In this document: in pieces, positions 60,558-64,000 of the stretch | Numbering within the stretch: position 1 is the stretch's first letter | How the letters are laid out: each line of letters opens with the position of its first letter | Source: Christensenella sp. UBA5893 | GTDB lineage: Bacteria > Bacillota > Clostridia > Christensenellales > UBA1242 | Direction of reading: 5' to 3' | NCBI GenBank assembly: GCA_002431905.1 | Contig: DJER01000022.1 | Location: 29,811 to 93,810, forward strand | DNA length: 64,000 nt | Notes under the pieces: generated by a model | Databases searched by the model: none | What the model was told of the DNA's origin: nothing | Seen by the model: only the letters and a program-made list of their open reading frames with translations | Position numbers and translations under genes: made by a program

Positions 60558-61247
60558 GAACCTAAAAGTCAATTCTTAATCTATGGGAGAATAAGAACAA
60601 AAAATATATAACTTGTCGTTTGAAAGTGATTATTATTACATAATAAACCCTTAAAAATTTGACACAGTTTTTTGAAAAAAACGATGTTTTTTAAAGGAAT
60701 AAAAAAATTTAGGCAAAAGTGCCTGAATACCTTATAAATAAAGGGATTGAATATGGTGGATCTTTGGGGACTCGAGAATAAGACCCACTGTAAACAAGAA
60801 GAATTGCCAAGTTTATGCTTGCATATATACTTGGCTATTCTTCGCAGTCGCCAAAATTTTTGGTTACAAAAATTTTGATTAAGAGGTGTGATTAAAACTT
60901 GTTAAAATAGTTTATTTTATATCCTAAAAATCTCTTTATTCCCTTATTTTACCTAGCAAATTCGTGTTATATAATTTTATTTTGTTTTATAACAATTCTC
61001 CTAATTTTATTTAAGTTTTTGGTGTCTATTTTTAGACAGATGTGAAACAAAGTATTTTTAGACAAAAAATATAAATAAAAATTCTCAAAATCAATATAAA
61101 TAAGTTTTTCAATTTTTATGATAAATAAACCATAGAAGAGAATATCAATTAATTCCTTATTTAGCACTTAAATCCTTGTAAATATGTTAAGATCCAAAAA
61201 AAATATAATAATTAAAGCAAAAAATACTGGGTTATCCCCAGTATTTT
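60558..61247. other. Long gene-free region with a structured segment
   Basis: No frame has a ribosome site or sensible product. It contains a segment rich in hairpins (60700-60890), AT-rich DNA, and a terminator at 61221-61250. A TTGACA lies at 60659-60664 but without a good -10. Confidence 0.55.
60705..60885. ncRNA. Candidate structured RNA, strand uncertain
   Basis: Consecutive hairpins: AGGC/GCCT (60711), GTGGATCTT/AAGACCCAC with one mismatch (about 60756-60788), and a long one with GAAGAAT, GCCAAGT pairing to ACTTGGC, ATTCTTC (about 60799-60844), then AAAATTTTTG/CAAAAATTTT (about 60856-60879). The density and the lack of any coding frame suggest an RNA gene, but I cannot match it to 6S, tmRNA, RNase P or a riboswitch. 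Confidence 0.4.
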
Positions 61248-61251
61248 TTAC
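61221..61251. terminator. Bidirectional terminator
   Basis: Stem AAATACTGGG/CCCAGTATTT with a short loop and A/T runs on both sides, ending the small genes at 61248. Confidence 0.85.
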
Positions 61252-61403
61252 TTCTTAAAAATTAAAATAGGCTTTGCACCAAGTGTAATTGTTGTGGAAA
61301 TTAAAGTATATCCTTCTTTTCCCATTTCGTTACACTTGTCTTCAATTTTCTTTGCCATTTTCTTCGCTACGGGCGTGTAGCCTATTAGTTCTGTTTTATA
61401 CAT
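61248..61403 (-). CDS. Small DUF4177-like protein, 51 aa
   Basis: Starts with ATG at 61403 with AAGGAG upstream, inside the end of the previous gene: the stop TAA and this ATG share a base (TAATG), so translation is coupled. Sequence ELIGYTPVAKKMAKKIEDKC and EGYTLISTTITLGAKPILIF fits the short DUF4177-like pattern of one helix and strands. Function unknown. Confidence 0.68.
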   Translation of the reverse strand: MYKTELIGYTPVAKKMAKKIEDKCNEMGKEGYTLISTTITLGAKPILIFKK

Positions 61404-61615
61404 TATTTTTCTCCTTTTTTACGATTATATATATTTATAAGTCCTATTATAACTAATATAATTCCGACCAGTAAAATGCCAATAGCAAGCCCGAGTAGAA
61501 CTCCATCGCTAAACGTTCCGAAATGGGAAGAACCATCTCCAGCAAAATAATTATAGCACAAATATAACGTTATGCCTAAAACAAACAAAATGCTTCCGGT
61601 AATAAGATTTTTCAT
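61403..61615 (-). CDS. Small two-helix membrane protein, 70 aa
   Basis: Two hydrophobic helices (about 5-24 and 40-62: GVLLGLAIGILLVGIILVII) joined by a polar loop (GDGSSHFGTFSD), with a basic C-terminal tail. AAGGAAA precedes the ATG. Coupled to the 51-residue gene by a TAATG overlap. Function unknown. Confidence 0.65.
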   Translation of the reverse strand: MKNLITGSILFVLGITLYLCYNYFAGDGSSHFGTFSDGVLLGLAIGILLVGIILVIIGLINIYNRKKGEK

Positions 61616-61766
61616 ATTTTCTATTTCCTTATAAAAGTTGTATTGGTAATCAATTAAGGTATCATTAGCAATAATTATATCGCTTTAATTATTATTAGTC
61701 AATTACACTGTAAAGCATTATAAAATTTAGCACTCTGCTTTTAACAATTTTTTTTTGATTTGTTAA

Positions 61767-62198
61767 TTAAACAATTTTTGATGATTTAAGATAACAATAA
61801 GTTGTTCCATTTTCTTTATATGTTCCAAAAATTCCTTCCACGGTTATATACTTGTTTTGCTTTGGATAATTTCCATTAGACAAAACAAATTCTAAACCTT
61901 GCGAGCAACAACCTAAGGCATCATTTATTATTATAGCATGATATGTTGTGTTAGTGGCATTGTCATAATATACACTATGTGTTCCACTTGCTTTTATGGT
62001 TTTGCCTTTATATTCACTTGGTGAAGATAGCATATTATAAACTTGCGAATATACCATTGTGCTATTAATATTTGTAAGGTCAATATAATTTCCACTTGTA
62101 TCAATATTCTTACCACAACCACCAATAGAAATAAATATAATTCCCACCATTAAGACAATAGATAAGGTCATAAATACTTTTTTTAATTTTGATTTCAT
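61767..62198 (-). CDS. Lipoprotein of the zinc transporter operon
   Basis: A 143-residue lipoprotein (lipobox IGGC, Cys28). The mature part reads like a small OB-fold-type beta barrel (GKTIKASGTHSVYYDNATN; YITVEGIFGTYKENGTTYCYL) with a CC pair in LGCCSQGLEF. Its ATG overlaps the znuB stop by 4 bp, so it belongs to the zinc operon and may hold metal at the surface. Similar small lipoproteins occur at the end of zinc ABC operons in other Bacillota; zinc binding here is inferred. Confidence 0.75.
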   Translation of the reverse strand: MKSKLKKVFMTLSIVLMVGIIFISIGGCGKNIDTSGNYIDLTNINSTMVYSQVYNMLSSPSEYKGKTIKASGTHSVYYDNATNTTYHAIIINDALGCCSQGLEFVLSNGNYPKQNKYITVEGIFGTYKENGTTYCYLKSSKIV

Positions 62199-63049
62199 AC
62201 TTTTCTCCTATAAGCAAATTTTCCTATAATGAAAAAAACAATAAAACAAACAATATCAACAAGTATAATAGTCGCACCAACTGGTGTTCCAATCAATATA
62301 GAAAGGATTATTCCAAAGAAGGCACACAAAACGGATATTACACCAGAACAGATAATCACTCCCTTGAAACTTTTGAAAACTCGCATAGCTGAAAGTGCTG
62401 GGAATATCACAAGTGCTGAAACCAAAAGCGAACCAACCAAATTCATAGCAATAACTATAACAATGGCAATTATACTTGCAAGCAAGATGTTAAATAATTC
62501 AGTTTTTGTTCCGCTTGCTTTTGCAAAATTTTCATCAAATGTAACTGCAAAAATCTTATTATAAAAGAATATGAAGAACAAAATAACAAATAGAGCAAGT
62601 CCTATTGTAAGCCATACATCACTTGATGAAAGTGTAAGAATTGAAGTTGAGCCAAAAAGTGTTGTGCACACATCACCAGAAACATTTGAAGACACATTAA
62701 AGACATTTAATAGAAGATAGCCAATAGCAAGTGCGCTAACGGATAAAATTGCAATTAAAGCATCTCCATTTATTTTTTTATTCTGGCTTGTTTTTAACAG
62801 TAGAATTGCACAAACAATGGTTATTGGCAGAACAATAATCATATTGTTAGTAAGACCTAACACACTTCCGATAGCCATTGCACCAAAAGCAGTATGGGAA
62901 AGTCCATCTCCAATATATGAAAATCGTTTTAACACCAAAGTTACACCCAAAAGTGAAGCGCAAAGAGAGATTAAAATTCCAACGATTATAGCATAGCGAA
63001 CAAAGGGGAATGACAAATAAAATGATAATGTTTCAAAAAGTTTACTCAT
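62195..63049 (-). CDS. znuB: Zinc/manganese ABC transporter permease
   Basis: A 284-residue ABC-3 family permease with about eight membrane helices and the family pattern RFSYIGDGLSHTAFGAMAIGS near the N-terminus. It forms the channel for Zn2+ or Mn2+. Overlaps the ATPase gene by 8 bp and the lipoprotein gene by 4 bp. Zinc is preferred over manganese only from the operon style. Confidence 0.92.
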   Translation of the reverse strand: MSKLFETLSFYLSFPFVRYAIIVGILISLCASLLGVTLVLKRFSYIGDGLSHTAFGAMAIGSVLGLTNNMIIVLPITIVCAILLLKTSQNKKINGDALIAILSVSALAIGYLLLNVFNVSSNVSGDVCTTLFGSTSILTLSSSDVWLTIGLALFVILFFIFFYNKIFAVTFDENFAKASGTKTELFNILLASIIAIVIVIAMNLVGSLLVSALVIFPALSAMRVFKSFKGVIICSGVISVLCAFFGIILSILIGTPVGATIILVDIVCFIVFFIIGKFAYRRKV

Positions 63050-63767
63050 CTTGATGACCCCCTATATGTCCGCCTGCATACTTTTCAAATTGTTTGCCTA
63101 AATCACTATTTTCAAATTCTTCTTTTGTTCCAAAAAATGGGTTACTATTCACAAAAAGAATGTGTTTGGCATATTTCAAAGCTGAAGATACATCGTGAGA
63201 AATCATAATTACAGTAATGCCATTTTTGTTTAACTTATCTATAATCTCATACATTTCTTCTGTAGCCTTTGGGTCAAGACCACTAACTGGTTCATCAAGC
63301 AACAATATCTTCTGTGTGCTACACAAAGCCCTTGCAAGCAAAACTCTTTGCTTTTGTCCGCCAGAAAGTTCTCTAAAACATTTGTTTTTAAGTTTCTCAA
63401 TTCCAATTTCTTTCATTATGTCAAGAACTTTTTGCTTTTCTGTCTTATTGTAAAAAGGTCTTAATCCGCATCTATTTTGAAAGCCACTAATAACAATTTC
63501 ATAACAAGTTGCTGGAAAGTCTTTTTGAACTATTGTTTGTTGGGGCAAGTATCCTATATCTTTTTTTGTTAAACCATTTTCAAACTCAATTTTCCCACTA
63601 ATAATTGGAATAAGCCCTAAAATTGTTTTCATTAAAGTGGATTTTCCTGCACCATTTTCTCCAAGGATACAAAGATAATCGCCATTTTCAATACTAAAAG
63701 ATAAATTTGATAAAATAGCATTTTTATCATAGCCTATGGAAATATTTTTACATTCAATTTGTGTCAT
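63042..63767 (-). CDS. znuC: Zinc/manganese ABC transporter ATP-binding protein
   Basis: A 241-residue ABC ATPase: Walker A GENGAGKST, Q-loop LPQQ, signature LSGGQKQR, Walker B ILLLDEP and H-loop ISHD. The C-terminus ends in a His/Gly-rich tail (GGHIGGHQDE) that may bind metal. It powers import through the permease encoded just downstream. Starts 8 bp after the binding-protein gene. Confidence 0.95.
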   Translation of the reverse strand: MTQIECKNISIGYDKNAILSNLSFSIENGDYLCILGENGAGKSTLMKTILGLIPIISGKIEFENGLTKKDIGYLPQQTIVQKDFPATCYEIVISGFQNRCGLRPFYNKTEKQKVLDIMKEIGIEKLKNKCFRELSGGQKQRVLLARALCSTQKILLLDEPVSGLDPKATEEMYEIIDKLNKNGITVIMISHDVSSALKYAKHILFVNSNPFFGTKEEFENSDLGKQFEKYAGGHIGGHQDE

Positions 63768-63775
63768 ATTTCCAC

Positions 63776-64000
63776 CTACTTAACCGCTTCTTTTAAAACT
63801 TCAAGATTACTTTGCATAATTGATAAATATGTCTTTCCACTTTTTGTTGTGGTGTTTTGTATACTGTCTAATGTTAAGATTTTTTGGTCTTTTGATTTAG
63901 TGTTTTCTATAATGGTGTTTGCGATTTTTCCATCTGAAGTTTCAATTTGAAGAATGACTTTCAAATTTAATTCATCAACTTTGCCTGCCAAAAAAGTAAT
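63776..64000 (-). CDS. znuA: Zinc/manganese-binding protein, C-terminal part only
   Basis: The last 74 residues of a metal solute-binding protein; the gene continues past the window edge. The end TKSGKTYLSIMQSNLEVLKEAVK fits the closing helix of cluster A-1 binding proteins, and the order binding protein, ATPase, permease is usual. Metal ligands are outside the window. Confidence 0.75.
   Translation of the reverse strand: MTFLAGKVDELNLKVILQIETSDGKIANTIIENTKSKDQKILTLDSIQNTTTKSGKTYLSIMQSNLEVLKEAVK

Noticed and set aside
60750..60790. Possible tmRNA or tRNA 3' end on the minus strand (TCGAGTCCCC ... ATCCACCA)
   Set aside because: No matching acceptor or T stem can be drawn and no tag reading frame is visible; kept only as part of an unidentified structured region.
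60967..61167. Minus-strand frame of 66 codons
   Set aside because: Composition is that of random AT-rich DNA, no ribosome site, and no homologous pattern.

Overview
The window looks like chromosomal DNA of an uncultured, very AT-rich, low-GC Gram-positive (Bacillota), probably a clostridial gut commensal. Supporting this are a spoIIID sporulation regulator, a large Bacillus/Clostridium-type SRP RNA, a CIRCE-controlled hrcA-grpE-dnaK-dnaJ-rsmE-mtaB block, AGGAGG ribosome sites, and many BspA-like leucine-rich-repeat and GLUG-type surface proteins of the kind seen in gut bacteria. I cannot place it below phylum from sequence alone.

Layout. 1-9.8 kb: one giant secreted lipoprotein (over 3,270 residues, cut by the window edge), then spoIIID and acpP. 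10.9-23.3 kb: an integrated element of about 12.4 kb that splits a host tRNA-Arg gene inside the anticodon loop and carries its own complete tRNA-Arg(CCU). Its cargo is a two-gene membrane module, a tyrosine integrase with an extra HTH, an Xis-like protein, a replication-initiator-like protein, iteron-like repeats, a controller-methyltransferase-HNH restriction operon whose methyltransferase fuses a C5-cytosine and an amino-methyltransferase, small orphan genes, and hipBA. 23.4-30.9 kb: a four-gene operon of BspA-like LRR proteins. 30.87-31.95 kb: an apparent invertible promoter segment and an adjacent tyrosine recombinase gene. 32-36.8 kb: uvrB, two membrane-anchored winged-helix proteins, a ComEC-like hydrolase and a patatin. 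37-50.6 kb: two surface proteins sharing one N-terminal module, both with a promoter carrying a G10 tract between -35 and -10; between them lie a coiled-coil membrane protein and the heat-shock operon. 50.8-64 kb: small genes, a transglutaminase-like gene frameshifted at a G6 tract, a MerR regulator, an asd remnant, tRNA-Ser, SRP RNA, ung, an SDR, a metalloprotease-like protein and a zinc ABC transporter.

Theme. Cell-surface variation is the main story. The LRR operon can be read as switched by site-specific inversion, and the two paralogous surface genes as tuned by slipped-strand changes in a poly-G promoter spacer. A third G tract inside a transglutaminase-like gene gives an on/off frameshift. 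Several genes (ung, the metalloprotease, the DUF4186 gene) have strong promoters placed so that the mRNA would start at the ATG (leaderless). A family of dispersed intergenic repeats lies around the surface genes. All functional statements are from reading motifs; no database search was run.
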